Shown: positions 25,676 to 34,839, numbered from the stretch's first letter. The stretch is DNA of 63,782 nucleotides from Bacteroidetes bacterium SB0662_bin_6 (GCA_009839485.1 VXPQ01000039.1:1-63782), one strand, 5' to 3'. Numbers and translations are program-made. Notes: generated by a model from the letters alone, not told the origin.

Positions 25676-26980
25676 TTAGGCCAGGAATACGTAGCGCAGG
25701 AGGAAAAGGGCCGCGAGCACATGCACCAGCCAGGAAACCTGGCCTGCGCGCCCCCGCAATATCTTGAGGGCGGAAAAGGCGATCAGTCCCATCGCCAGCC
25801 CATCCGCAATGCTGAACGTGAGCGGCATGCCCGCCATGATCAGGATCGCGGGGACCGCCGTGTCGATGTTATCCCAGTTGATTTCTCGCGCCAGCCCAAC
25901 CGTGGTGGCGCCAATGATGATCAGGGCCGCCGCCACGACCGCTGCCGGAATGGAGGTCGCAAAGAATGCGGCCGGCAGGGCGATGAGAAACAATACGCCG
26001 GTGACGACGGCCGTCAAGCCGGATCGTCCGCCGGCGGCGATTCCCGCGGCGCTTTCGATATAGGTGGTCACCGTGGATGTGCCGGTCAGCGCGCCCCCTA
26101 TCGTCGCTGCCCCGTCTACCCCCAGCATGCGTCCGAGACGGGGTACCTCTCCTTTGGTGTTTTCGAGCCCTGCTTTTTTGATCAGCCCGATCACGGTGCC
26201 GAGGGAATCGAAGAAATCCACGAAAAGCATGGCGAAAACGATATCCAGCAGTCCGATGGACAAGGCGCCCTGCAGGTCGAGCGCAAAGAGTGCATCCAGT
26301 GCGCCGCCTTCCTGGGCGCCTCCTCCTCCAAGCATGCCCAGCGGGATGGCTGCCAGCGTGGCTACGACGATACCGATCAGGATGCCGGCCCGTATGCCTC
26401 GCGACAGCAGTGTTGCAATCAGAAACAACGTTCCGATCGCCAGGAGAGCCTGCGGCGAAGTCAGGTCGCCGCGCGTTACGAGCGTGGCCGGATGCGCCTG
26501 AATCAGCCCGGCGTTATTCAGGCCGATCATCATCAGAAAAAGTCCGATGCCTGCCCCGATGGCGGGAAGCAGTTCGCGGGGCATCATGCGCACGATGGCC
26601 TGCCGTACGCCCACGACGGTAAGCAGCACGAAAACCACTCCTGAAAGAAATACGACCCCGAGCGCCTCCTGCCAACCGAGGCCCATACCCTGCACGACCG
26701 TGTAGGTAAAGAACGCGTTCAGCCCCATGCCGGGTGCCACCGCGAGCGGCAGACGGGCCCACAATCCCATGGCGATCGTGCCGAGTCCGCTCATCAGGCA
26801 GGTCGCGAATGCTGCGGCTGCCGGAGGGATACCGGCGTCGGCGAGAATGGCGGGGTTGACGGCGATGATGTAGCTCATCGCCAGGAAGGTCGTTGTGCCG
26901 GCGAGGACCTCTGTCCGCACCGACGTGCCGAGGGCGGGCAGATCGAAGTACCGTTCGAGGCGGTTCAGCAGGGAAGACAT
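25676..26980 (-). CDS. NCS2/AzgA-type purine permease
   Basis: A 434-residue membrane protein with about 12-14 helices. AzgA-type landmarks: LNRLERYFDLPALGTSVRTE at the start, TFLAMSYIIAVNPAIL, LPLAVAPGMGLNAFFTY, PRELLPAIGAGIGLFLMMIG, and GALTGTSTVTTYIESAAGIA. It probably imports adenine, guanine or hypoxanthine with a proton. ATG 26980 is chosen; a TTG at 26992 is possible. A nucleoside hydrolase gene lies 9 kb away, which would fit purine salvage. It converges with the Gfo/Idh gene. Confidence 0.92.
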   Translation of the reverse strand: MSSLLNRLERYFDLPALGTSVRTEVLAGTTTFLAMSYIIAVNPAILADAGIPPAAAAFATCLMSGLGTIAMGLWARLPLAVAPGMGLNAFFTYTVVQGMGLGWQEALGVVFLSGVVFVLLTVVGVRQAIVRMMPRELLPAIGAGIGLFLMMIGLNNAGLIQAHPATLVTRGDLTSPQALLAIGTLFLIATLLSRGIRAGILIGIVVATLAAIPLGMLGGGGAQEGGALDALFALDLQGALSIGLLDIVFAMLFVDFFDSLGTVIGLIKKAGLENTKGEVPRLGRMLGVDGAATIGGALTGTSTVTTYIESAAGIAAGGRSGLTAVVTGVLFLIALPAAFFATSIPAAVVAAALIIIGATTVGLAREINWDNIDTAVPAILIMAGMPLTFSIADGLAMGLIAFSALKILRGRAGQVSWLVHVLAALFLLRYVFLA

Positions 26981-27074
26981 CGTGTTGCGCAATGGATTGG
27001 GGGCGCCGAGCTCCGGATTGCCGGCATGGCCTCGGGCAGGGAAACTGCATCGAAATTAGGCCAATCTCCGCAAA

Positions 27075-27082
27075 CAAAGTTA
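27075..27082 (-). promoter_or_regulatory. -7 element of the purine permease gene
   Basis: On the minus strand this reads TAACTTTG, a full TAnnTTTG match, about 95 bp upstream of the permease ATG. No clear TTG is found 19-21 bp further up, so the call is tentative. Confidence 0.4.
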
Positions 27083-27168
27083 ACCAGAGTATCCTTGAGA
27101 GAATGAATTTTTTCCGTACGTTATGCAAGCGATCCCTTAATCTCTCCCAATCAAAGCACTTACCTGTC

Positions 27169-28017
27169 ATGGACAGACGTTCCTTTTTGCAACGCACCGG
27201 CGCGCTCGTAGCCGGCGGACTCGCATGGAGCCGCGCAGGCTACCCTGCGCTTGCTTCCGCCGCCGACGGTCATCTCTCGCACATTGGCGTGCAATTGTAT
27301 ACGCTGCGCAGCATCCTCGGTGACGATTTCGCCGGGACACTTGAACAGATTGCCGGAGTAGGCTACAAGAACCTCGAGTTTGCGGGCTATTACGGGCACA
27401 CGCCTGCCGATGTCCGGAAAATCCTCGACGATCTGGGCCTCAAGGCGCGTTCCGGACACTTCGGTATGCCTATGGTGCAGGAAAATCCGGACACCATTAT
27501 CGAAGGGGCGGTTACGCTGGGCATGGAATATGTCGTCGTGCCCGCGCTGCCTACGGCCATGCGGGCTGACCTCGACGCCTACAAGACAGCCGCCGCCGCA
27601 TTCAACGAGCTTGGCGAGAAATGCAAGGAGGCCGGCGTCCGGTTCGGCTACCACAACCACGGCTTCGAATTCGAGGAACTGGACGGCGTCCTGCCCTACG
27701 ATGTGCTACTCGATGAAACGGATCCGCAACTCGTGGTCATGGAACTCGATCTGGCCTGGATCGAACATGCCGGAAAGGACCCGCTTGCGTATTTCGAGCG
27801 CCATCCCGGACGCTTTCCCCTGTGGCACCTGAAGGACATCGACGAGGAGGGAGAGCTCGCCAACGTGGGTGCGGGGCGCATCGACTTCCCGGCCATTTTT
27901 GCCAAGGCAGAGCAGGCCGGATTGCACTACGGCATTGTCGAGCACGACCGACCCGGCGACGATCCGGTGGCAAGCATTGCTGCGAGCTACGCGTACCTCG
28001 ACGACATCCTCGGGTAA
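27169..28017 (+). CDS. TAT-exported sugar phosphate isomerase/epimerase-like TIM barrel
   Basis: A 282-residue protein starting MDRRSFLQRTGALVAGGLAW, a twin-arginine signal. The rest is a xylose-isomerase-like AP endonuclease 2 barrel: IGVQLYTLRSILGDDF, GVRFGYHNHGFEFEEL, metal ligands in VVMELDLAWIEHAGKDP and LWHLKDIDEEGEL, then IVEHDRPGDDP. Export means it is unlikely to act on phosphorylated sugars; exported relatives accompany Gfo/Idh and DUF1080 proteins. An in-frame ATG at 27103 would add residues before the TAT signal and is less likely. The PIG-L gene follows 49 bp later. Confidence 0.9.
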   Translation: MDRRSFLQRTGALVAGGLAWSRAGYPALASAADGHLSHIGVQLYTLRSILGDDFAGTLEQIAGVGYKNLEFAGYYGHTPADVRKILDDLGLKARSGHFGMPMVQENPDTIIEGAVTLGMEYVVVPALPTAMRADLDAYKTAAAAFNELGEKCKEAGVRFGYHNHGFEFEELDGVLPYDVLLDETDPQLVVMELDLAWIEHAGKDPLAYFERHPGRFPLWHLKDIDEEGELANVGAGRIDFPAIFAKAEQAGLHYGIVEHDRPGDDPVASIAASYAYLDDILG

Positions 28018-28066
28018 GCGCTCGAAAATCCCGTCCCCGTTGCACAAACGATCTCTACCCGTACCT

Positions 28067-28954
28067 ATGCGCTACACTGTCTCTTTTTTCCTGATCCTGT
28101 TTTTTGCCGTCGTATCGGCCCATGCGCAATCGGCTGAACCCTTACGCGTCATCGCTTTCGGAGCGCATCCCGACGATGCCGAACTGAAAGCCGGCGGCGT
28201 GGCGTATCTCTGGGCGCAGGAAGGCGCCGCCGTGAAGTTCGTGTCCACGACCAACGGCGATATAGGCCATTTCGAACAATCAGGCGGCCCGCTTGCGCAG
28301 CGGCGCGAAGCCGAGGTGTCCGTCTGCGCGGATATTTTCGGGATTACGACGGAAGTCTACGATATTCACGACGGGGAGCTCATGCCGACGCTGGAGAACC
28401 GTAGGAAGGTCGTGCGATCCATTCGCGAATGGGATGCGGATATTGTAATGGCGCACCGGCGATACGATTACCATCCGGATCATCGTTACACAGGCGAGCT
28501 CGTGGACGATGCCGCCGTAACCGTGGTCGCGCCGTTTTTCGAGGCCCTGACGCTTGGCGTGGACCGTAATCCCATTTTCCTGTATCTGTATGACGGCTTC
28601 CAAAAGCCCTATCCGTTCCAGCCGGACCTGGTGGTAGGCATCGACGAGGCGGCGGAAGCGAAGTGGGATTGTATCCGCGCCATGCCTTCCCAGTTTTCCG
28701 ACGCGGATTCCTGGCAGGGGCGGTATCTGCCGAACGTCCCGGAGGATCCGGAGGAACGCACTGAATTCATTCTGGACTATATGAAAACCCGCAGCGCTGC
28801 CGTGGCCGACAAGTACCGCGACCGGCTCATCGAATTGTACGGCGAGGAGAAGGGTCGCGCGATCGTCTACGCCGAAGCGTTCGAGATTTCCGAGTACGGA
28901 CGCCAACCCAGCGAGGAAGAACTCCGGGCGTTGTTTCCCACCTTCGACGAGTAG
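28067..28954 (+). CDS. secreted PIG-L/LmbE family deacetylase
   Basis: A 295-residue protein with a Sec signal (MRYTVSFFLILFFAVVSAHA). The zinc site is standard for the family: IAFGAHPDDAELKAGG near the start and YDYHPDHRYTGELV later. Members remove N-acetyl groups from N-acetylglucosaminyl compounds (PI-GlcNAc, mycothiol and bacillithiol precursors, chitobiose). Secretion suggests an extracellular or periplasmic amino-sugar substrate. Probably co-transcribed with the TIM-barrel gene. Confidence 0.92.
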   Translation: MRYTVSFFLILFFAVVSAHAQSAEPLRVIAFGAHPDDAELKAGGVAYLWAQEGAAVKFVSTTNGDIGHFEQSGGPLAQRREAEVSVCADIFGITTEVYDIHDGELMPTLENRRKVVRSIREWDADIVMAHRRYDYHPDHRYTGELVDDAAVTVVAPFFEALTLGVDRNPIFLYLYDGFQKPYPFQPDLVVGIDEAAEAKWDCIRAMPSQFSDADSWQGRYLPNVPEDPEERTEFILDYMKTRSAAVADKYRDRLIELYGEEKGRAIVYAEAFEISEYGRQPSEEELRALFPTFDE

Positions 28955-29082
28955 ATTACGTTTCGTTCGATGTGCCTCACAAGGGGCGCTTGCCCCTGGT
29001 CCGACGTGTCCGGTTGAAAGCCGGTGCTACCTGATGGTTGCGGGTTGCGGGGCGTGGGGGAATCGGCTTTTTACGTGGGGGG

Positions 29083-30585
29083 TCATTCGAGTGCGTTCTC
29101 CGGATTCTCCAGGGTGTTTTCCTTTCCGGGCGGCATGCGCTGGAAGGTGCGATTCGGAAGGGCGTCTCCGGTTTCCCGGTCGTATTCGTCCGGAGTGCGT
29201 GCTGCCGGACTTGTGTCGCCCGTTGCCTCCTGCCATGCTCCCAGCACGCCGCGCAGGCGCTCGAGGGCTTCGGCGTGCGCGGAGTCCTGTGACACATCGT
29301 ACAGTTCCTGCGGGTCGTCTGCGACGAGATACAATTCTTCTTCCGGGCGGGGAGTATCGAACACAATGTGCTGATGCGGGGTCAGGCTTCCTTCATCCCG
29401 GAGCGCCCGCATTTTCTGAAAAGTGTCCCCCCGGATGGCGTCGGCAGGCGGGCCGTTGGGAATGTCCGTGTAGAAGTTCCGGATATACTTGTAGCGGCTG
29501 TCGCGTACGGCGCGCACGCGGTCGTCGAAGTCGTGCCAGTTTCTCTCGGCAAAGATGTGATCGCGTACCACAGCGGACGGGTCGTTAAGGATGGGCACGA
29601 TGCTTTCTCCCTCGAACGAGAAGGGGCTTTCTATGCCGGCCAGGTCCAGAAGCGTGGGCGCAAGGTCCACGGTGCTCACCAGGCTGGCCGTTGTGGAGCC
29701 GGCCTTCACCCCGGTCGGAAAACGCACGATCCACGGGGTGCGGACGCCGCTGTCGTATACCGTGGTCTTTGCGCGGGGAAACGGAGCTCCGTTGTCGCTT
29801 ATGAACAGTACGAACGTGTTTTCCGCGACCTGCTGCCGGTCCAGTTCGTCCAGCACGCTGCCGACATAGTGATCCAGCCGGGCAATTTCGTCATAGTACA
29901 ATGCGAGGTCCTTTCGCACTTCCGGCGTGTCGGGTAGATAGGCAGGGACGACCACATCCTCAAGGGCATGGGGAGTATCGAGGATGCCCTCCTGGTAGGG
30001 GCGATGGGGATCGAACGAAGAAAGCCATGCAAGGAAGGGCCGGCCTTCGGGCCGCTGCTTCAGGGCGTCCACCCATGCCCCGGCGCCGCTGGCGTATCCT
30101 CCACCCGGCATGAGTTCGTTTTCGCTCGCTTCTTCGGTCGTGCGTTCCCCGCCCCCTTGGATAACCAGATCGAATCGCGCTACGGCGGCATCCCCCAGAT
30201 GCCATTTGCCTGCCGATGCGGTCCAGTATCCGGCCTCTCGAAGAAGGTCTACAAACGTAGTCTGGTCTTCAGGTAAAGGCCAGTGCAATTGTTCGGCGCC
30301 GGTCTGGTGCGGGTATTTTCCGGTCAGGATGGAAGCCCGGCTGGGGCTGCATGAGCTGGTAGTGACGAAGGCATAGTCGAAGCGCATGCCGTGGTCGGCC
30401 AGCCGCTGGAGGTTCGGCGTCCGGATAAAAGGATGGCCGTAGGGCGAGGCGTCCTCCCATCCCATATCGTCTGCCACGAGAATCACGAAGTTGGTCGGGT
30501 CGGTGGGGGCGGGTGCTTCGCCGCAGGCAGCGGCGCTCATAGCTGCCGCAAGCAACAGGATGGCGGGAAAGAAATTTCGGGACAT
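29083..30585 (-). CDS. sulfatase lipoprotein (Cys type, CSPSR)
   Basis: A 500-residue type I sulfatase with a lipobox Cys at residue 21. VADDMGWEDASPYG holds metal aspartates. TTSSCSPSRASILTGKYPHQ has the formylglycine precursor Cys79, and ASAGKWHLGDAA and FISDNGAPFPRAK follow. It resembles heparan-type N-sulfoglucosamine sulfohydrolases in the TGKYPHQTGA region, though substrate is not certain. ATG 30585 begins the lipoprotein signal; the frame runs 73 codons further up without signal-like sequence. Convergent with PIG-L, and an N-sulfated or N-acetylated amino-sugar polymer would suit both. Confidence 0.92.
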   Translation of the reverse strand: MSRNFFPAILLLAAAMSAAACGEAPAPTDPTNFVILVADDMGWEDASPYGHPFIRTPNLQRLADHGMRFDYAFVTTSSCSPSRASILTGKYPHQTGAEQLHWPLPEDQTTFVDLLREAGYWTASAGKWHLGDAAVARFDLVIQGGGERTTEEASENELMPGGGYASGAGAWVDALKQRPEGRPFLAWLSSFDPHRPYQEGILDTPHALEDVVVPAYLPDTPEVRKDLALYYDEIARLDHYVGSVLDELDRQQVAENTFVLFISDNGAPFPRAKTTVYDSGVRTPWIVRFPTGVKAGSTTASLVSTVDLAPTLLDLAGIESPFSFEGESIVPILNDPSAVVRDHIFAERNWHDFDDRVRAVRDSRYKYIRNFYTDIPNGPPADAIRGDTFQKMRALRDEGSLTPHQHIVFDTPRPEEELYLVADDPQELYDVSQDSAHAEALERLRGVLGAWQEATGDTSPAARTPDEYDRETGDALPNRTFQRMPPGKENTLENPENALE

Positions 30586-30721
30586 GGACGGGATGCAAAA
30601 AAATGGGGAGAGCGGGTCTGTTTGTATCTCAAGTATGCCGTACTTTCGGGAAGCCACTTGCAGGGTGTGTCGGCGGTACGACCCCAAAAGATACTGCATC
30701 ACTCGTTTACGATTCGAACCC

Positions 30722-31699
30722 GTGCGATTTGGAAAAACGTTGTGCCTGACTGCGGCGCTATGTCTGTCGGCGTGTACTTCTGGCTCCGATGTGGTCGTCA
30801 TCAAAATGGGCCACGGCCTCGACGCGTCGCATTCCGTGCATCAGGCCATGGTGTATCTCGGCGAGCACCTTGCCGCAAAGTCCGATTCGACAATGCGGGT
30901 GGATGTATACCCCAGCCAGCAACTTGGCACCGAGCGCGAACTGCTGGAGCTCCTGCAGATCGGCAGCGTGGGCATGACCAAGGTGTCATCGGCGGCGCTG
31001 GAAGGATTCGTTCCGGAGTACCAGGTGCTGGGGCTGCCGTATCTCTTCCGGGACGAACGACATCGTTTCGATGTGTTCTGGGACAGCGAAGTAGGGCAGG
31101 ATATTCTTGCCAGCGGGCAGGAATTCGGGCTGCGCGGCCTGACCTACTACGACGCCGGCACGCGCAGTTTCTACACGAAGACGCAGCCGGTGCAGACACC
31201 TGCCGATTTGCAGGGACTCAAGATCCGGGTGCAGGAAAGCCCGGTTGCCATGCGCATGGTGCAGGCACTGGGCGGTTCGCCTACGCCGATCGCATGGGGC
31301 GAACTGTACACAGCGCTTCAGCAGGGCGTGGTGGACGGCGCGGAGAACAATCCGCCATCGTTTTACCTGTCCGGACATTATGAAGTGTGCAAGTATTACA
31401 CGCTGGATGCGCACACCGCCGTGCCCGATGTGGTGCTGGTCAGTATGACGCTCTGGAATGATCTCACGGAGCAGCAACGGGAGTGGCTCCAGGAAGCCGC
31501 GCTCGAATCGGCGGTCCGTCAGCGTGCCCTTTGGGCCGAATCCGTGAATGAGTCGCTGGCGGCGGTGCGCGAGGCGGGCGTTGAGATCATCGAGCCGGAT
31601 ATTACTCCCTTTGCGGAGGGGGTTGCCTCCATGTATGAGGCGTACCGGGACGATCCGGTCATCCATTCGCTGATTGAACGCATCCGGGAGGTCCGGTAG
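30722..31699 (+). CDS. dctP: TRAP transporter substrate-binding protein (DctP family)
   Basis: A 325-residue binding protein from a GTG start that opens directly into a lipoprotein signal (lipobox Cys at residue 18, LSAC). DctP landmarks are present: KMGHGLDASHSVHQAM, YPSQQLGTERELLELLQIG, LPYLFRDERHRF, LQGLKIRVQESPVAMRMVQ with the conserved carboxylate-binding Arg, and GVVDGAENNPPSF. It delivers an acidic solute, often a uronate, sialate or C4-dicarboxylate, to the membrane subunits. Its TAG stop overlaps the GTG start of the small permease gene by one base. Confidence 0.92.
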   Translation: MRFGKTLCLTAALCLSACTSGSDVVVIKMGHGLDASHSVHQAMVYLGEHLAAKSDSTMRVDVYPSQQLGTERELLELLQIGSVGMTKVSSAALEGFVPEYQVLGLPYLFRDERHRFDVFWDSEVGQDILASGQEFGLRGLTYYDAGTRSFYTKTQPVQTPADLQGLKIRVQESPVAMRMVQALGGSPTPIAWGELYTALQQGVVDGAENNPPSFYLSGHYEVCKYYTLDAHTAVPDVVLVSMTLWNDLTEQQREWLQEAALESAVRQRALWAESVNESLAAVREAGVEIIEPDITPFAEGVASMYEAYRDDPVIHSLIERIREVR

Positions 31700-32241
31700 T
31701 GGATACGCTGCGCCGCATCGTGGACAAAAACCTTGCGTGGTTCCTGGTTGCGCTGATGGCGCTTGCCATTGTCAACGTGCTGTGGCAGGTGTTTACACGA
31801 TGGGTGCTTAACGATCCCAGCGCATGGACCGAAGAATTGGCGCGCTATCTCCTGATCTGGATCGGGTTGATCGGCGCGGGATACGCCGCAGGAAAGAAAC
31901 TGCACCTTGCTATTGACCTGCTGCCGAGCGCATTGCACGGGCGCAGGCGCCGCGCCCTCGAATTTTTTATCGACGCCATCGTGCTGCTGTTCGCCGTGTT
32001 TGCAATGGTGATCGGCGGAATTCGTCTCATGAGCCTGACGTTGCTCATGGATCAGACATCTGCTGCGCTGGGCGTTCGGTTGGGCTATGTGTATCTGGCG
32101 ATCCCGCTGAGCGGTGCGGTGATTGCGTTTTATGCAGTGGTTTCGATCATGGACCGCGTACGCGGCAGGACGTCTCCCGAAGCGGATGCGTCAGGCACCG
32201 CCGATGCAGGGCATTCCCAGACCGAATACACCATCGACTGA
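31699..32241 (+). CDS. dctQ: TRAP transporter small permease (DctQ)
   Basis: A 180-residue protein with four hydrophobic helices: NLAWFLVALMALAIVNVLWQ, LLIWIGLIGAGYAAG, FFIDAIVLLFAVFAMVIGG, and LGYVYLAIPLSGAVIAFYAV. The motif DPSAWTEELARYLLIW is typical for DctQ. It pairs with the large permease to form the sodium-driven carrier. GTG start with one-base overlap from dctP, and dctM starts 3 bp after its stop, giving a three-gene operon. Confidence 0.92.
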   Translation: MDTLRRIVDKNLAWFLVALMALAIVNVLWQVFTRWVLNDPSAWTEELARYLLIWIGLIGAGYAAGKKLHLAIDLLPSALHGRRRRALEFFIDAIVLLFAVFAMVIGGIRLMSLTLLMDQTSAALGVRLGYVYLAIPLSGAVIAFYAVVSIMDRVRGRTSPEADASGTADAGHSQTEYTID

Positions 32242-32244
32242 AGC

Positions 32245-33540
32245 ATGGAACTGGCGGGCGTGTTCATACTCGTGGTGGTATTCCTGGCGCTGCTTCTCAT
32301 CGGCGTGCCCGTAGCGTTCAGCATCGGGGTAGCGACCGTGTGTACCTTGCTCCTGAGTATCCATCCCGGCCCGGCCCTGACGACCGCCGCCCAGCGTATG
32401 GCCACGGGGCTCGACAGTTTTGCCCTGCTCGCCATACCCTTCTTTATTCTTGCAGGACAGATCATGAACCGGGGAGGGATCGCCCGCCGGTTGATCGATT
32501 TCGCCAAGAGTCTGGTGGGTATGCTGCCCGGAGCGCTCGCCCATGTGAATATCGTGGCGGCCATGTTTTTCGGGGCCATTTCCGGTTCGTCGGTGGCGGC
32601 AGCCTCTGCCGTGGGCGGTGTCATGGCCCCGCGCATGAAAGAGGAAGGGTACGACACGGGCTACGGCGCCGCCGTGAACATTACGGCGGCGACCACCGGA
32701 CTGATTATCCCGCCCAGCAATATTCTCATCGTGTATTCGCTGGCGAGCGGCGGGGCGTCCATCGCCGCGCTTTTTCTTGCCGGCTACCTTCCCGGTATTC
32801 TGGTGGGAATCACACTCATGGTGGTGGCCGGCGTCATCGCCTGGCGAAGGAGGTACGCCCGTTCGGACCGGGTGCGCGTGGGGGTCGCCGTCCGCAAATT
32901 TCTCGATGCGCTTCCGAGTCTTTTTCTTCTCTTCGTGGTGATCGGCGGCATCGTGGCAGGCATCTTCACAGCGACCGAAGCGTCCGCTGTGGCCGTGGTC
33001 TATGCCTTGGTGCTGGCCCTTCTGTACCGGGAGGTGTCCCTGAAGGATCTGCCGTCCATTTTGCTGCAGTCCGCCTCCACGACCGCCATCGTGATGCTGC
33101 TGGTAGGCACGTCGATGGGGCTATCCTGGGCGATGTCCTACGAAAACATTCCCCAGAACGTGGCCACGACTCTTGTGGCGCTCAGTGACAGCCCGATCAT
33201 GATTCTTCTGATCATAAATCTGGTGCTGCTTTGCGTGGGCACATTCATGGATATCACGCCGGCGGTGCTCATCTTCACGCCCATTTTTCTGCCCATCGTG
33301 ACGGCGCTTGGCATGGACCCCGTTCATTTTGGCATCGTCATTGTCCTGAATCTCTGCGTAGGCATATGCACGCCGCCCGTGGGCACGGTGCTGTTCGTGG
33401 GGTGCGGCGTGGCGGGCGTACCCATTACCCGGGTGATCCGACCGCTCATGCCGCTTTACATCGCCATGATCGTGTCGCTTATGATCGTTACGTACGTACC
33501 GGAACTCAGCTTGTGGCTTCCCCAGGTATTCGGGTTCTAA
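32245..33540 (+). CDS. dctM: TRAP transporter large permease (DctM)
   Basis: A 431-residue membrane protein with about 12 helices. It has the family sequences FALLAIPFFILAGQIMNRGG, GAISGSSVAAASAVGG, ATTGLIIPPSNILIVYSL, GMLLG-type helices, and PVHFGIVIVLNLCVGICTPPVG. It is the sodium-coupled translocating subunit for the ligand carried by DctP. Length is as usual for the family. Confidence 0.95.
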   Translation: MELAGVFILVVVFLALLLIGVPVAFSIGVATVCTLLLSIHPGPALTTAAQRMATGLDSFALLAIPFFILAGQIMNRGGIARRLIDFAKSLVGMLPGALAHVNIVAAMFFGAISGSSVAAASAVGGVMAPRMKEEGYDTGYGAAVNITAATTGLIIPPSNILIVYSLASGGASIAALFLAGYLPGILVGITLMVVAGVIAWRRRYARSDRVRVGVAVRKFLDALPSLFLLFVVIGGIVAGIFTATEASAVAVVYALVLALLYREVSLKDLPSILLQSASTTAIVMLLVGTSMGLSWAMSYENIPQNVATTLVALSDSPIMILLIINLVLLCVGTFMDITPAVLIFTPIFLPIVTALGMDPVHFGIVIVLNLCVGICTPPVGTVLFVGCGVAGVPITRVIRPLMPLYIAMIVSLMIVTYVPELSLWLPQVFGF

Positions 33541-33814
33541 ACCGGGATCGTCGTTTAATACAGGAATCAGACACGCAATGGAAGTAACGGTCGATACATC
33601 CAGGATCGAAAACCCTGACGTATCATCGCGTGAAACACCTGCCGCTGCTGGGTACTTGACCGCTTCGCGGTTTGCTCGAACCGGGCGTTTTCCGGAAAGG
33701 AAGGCCATACATCCGCGAGGCGATTTTATGCCTTGTGTATGGCTATCAGGGAAAGTAGATTGCACGCTGCGGCGCATGGATTCGCCGGCATCCGTAACCA
33801 ATCCATTCTTCATC

Positions 33815-34657
33815 ATGTCACGTACCCTTCGGATTCCTGCTACGACAACCCGGCATGTCCTCCCACCGCATACCTTTCCGGTGTTTGGGACTTTGCTGGT
33901 TCTTGCCTTCGGTCTTTCCGCTTGCTCCGGTGCGGACGCAGACCCTCCCGGCGCCGGGCGATATGCTGACGAAGCTTCCTCCTCTGACATATCCCCGGAT
34001 GATTGGCGCCCGCTTTTCGATGGGGAAACCCTGAATGGATGGATCGGGCTTGGCCGCGATGCGGTTCCCGAAGGCCATTGGCAAGTGGAGGACGGAACCA
34101 TCCGCAAGGTGGCTTCAGGGACCGTTCCGGTGGCCGAGGACGGCCAGCCGCTTTTGGGCGGCGACCTTATGACGACGGAGACATTCGGGGATTTCGAATT
34201 CGCCTTCGAGTGGAAGGTGGCCGAAGGGGCGAACAGCGGGGTCAAGTATAACGTCTCCGAGGAATTGTCCACCTCCCATGTGCCGAGGTATGCGGCGCTC
34301 GGATTCGAATACCAGGTGCTGGATGACGATCGGCATCCCGATGGCGCATTGCCTTCCCACCGGAGCGGAGCACTGTACGACATGATTCCGGCAGGGGAGG
34401 CCAAGGCCCTGAAGCCGGTCGGGGAGTGGAACGAGAGCCGCATCGTGTTTGAGGGGATGCATGGGGAGCATTGGCTGAACGGCGCCATGGTGGTCGAGTA
34501 CGACATGGACAGTCCGCGCTTCGATTCGCTCCTTGCCGCCAGCAAGTATGCCGATATCGAGGGGTTTGCCGACCGCCGCGTCGGACATATCGTGTTGCAG
34601 GATCATAGCGACGACGTATGGTTCCGCAATCTCCGGATCCGGGAGATTGGCGAGTAG
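33815..34657 (+). CDS. DUF1080 (3-keto-disaccharide hydrolase-like) lipoprotein
   Basis: A 280-residue lipoprotein (lipobox Cys at residue 37). A Ser/Asp-rich linker leads to a concanavalin-like DUF1080 domain: WRPLFDGETLNGWIGLG, FEWKVAEGANSGVKYNV, LGFEYQVLDDDRHPDG, GALYDMIPAGEAKAL, EWNESRIVFEGMHGEHWLNG and IVLQDHSDDVWFRNLRIR, with characteristic spacing. Members of this family act as 3-keto-disaccharide hydrolases or glycan-binding modules. ATG 33815 is favoured; the frame extends to 33578 without a plausible signal. It sits 274 bp behind the TRAP operon, in a gap holding only a small hairpin (33659-33671). Confidence 0.88.
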   Translation: MSRTLRIPATTTRHVLPPHTFPVFGTLLVLAFGLSACSGADADPPGAGRYADEASSSDISPDDWRPLFDGETLNGWIGLGRDAVPEGHWQVEDGTIRKVASGTVPVAEDGQPLLGGDLMTTETFGDFEFAFEWKVAEGANSGVKYNVSEELSTSHVPRYAALGFEYQVLDDDRHPDGALPSHRSGALYDMIPAGEAKALKPVGEWNESRIVFEGMHGEHWLNGAMVVEYDMDSPRFDSLLAASKYADIEGFADRRVGHIVLQDHSDDVWFRNLRIREIGE

Positions 34658-34762
34658 ACGCCTGCTGCATCCGTTCGCTGCGGTTTTTCAATATCAAGGT
34701 TCGCTTTGCGCCGGACCCATTCCGGTCTGTAGCCGGACAGGCTTGCGTTTCATGTTTGCCAC

Positions 34763-34794
34763 TTGATAGGCGCAGTGCGATGGCGTATCCTTTG
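34763..34794 (+). promoter_or_regulatory. promoter of the sodium symporter gene
   Basis: TTG (34763-34765), 20-bp spacer, then TATCCTTTG (34786-34794), one base longer than the TAnnTTTG consensus. It lies about 45 bp before the ATG. Confidence 0.45.
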
Positions 34795-34839
34795 TTTGCA
34801 TTCCGTCCGGCCTTTACGTGCAAGTTCTGAGCAACCCCC

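Noticed and set aside
28982-28997. Hairpin AGGGGC-GCTT-GCCCCT after the PIG-L gene as a terminator
   Set aside because: A short perfect stem, but without a following T tract; could act as a weak terminator but not supported enough to list.
19836-30585. A defence system or prophage among the accessory-looking genes
   Set aside because: All genes in the region match envelope enzymes or transporters; no nuclease, integrase, phage structural protein or toxin-antitoxin pair is recognisable.
33578-33814. Upstream extension of the DUF1080 gene to ATG 33578
   Set aside because: The 79 added residues lack any family similarity and would bury the lipoprotein signal that starts at 33815.
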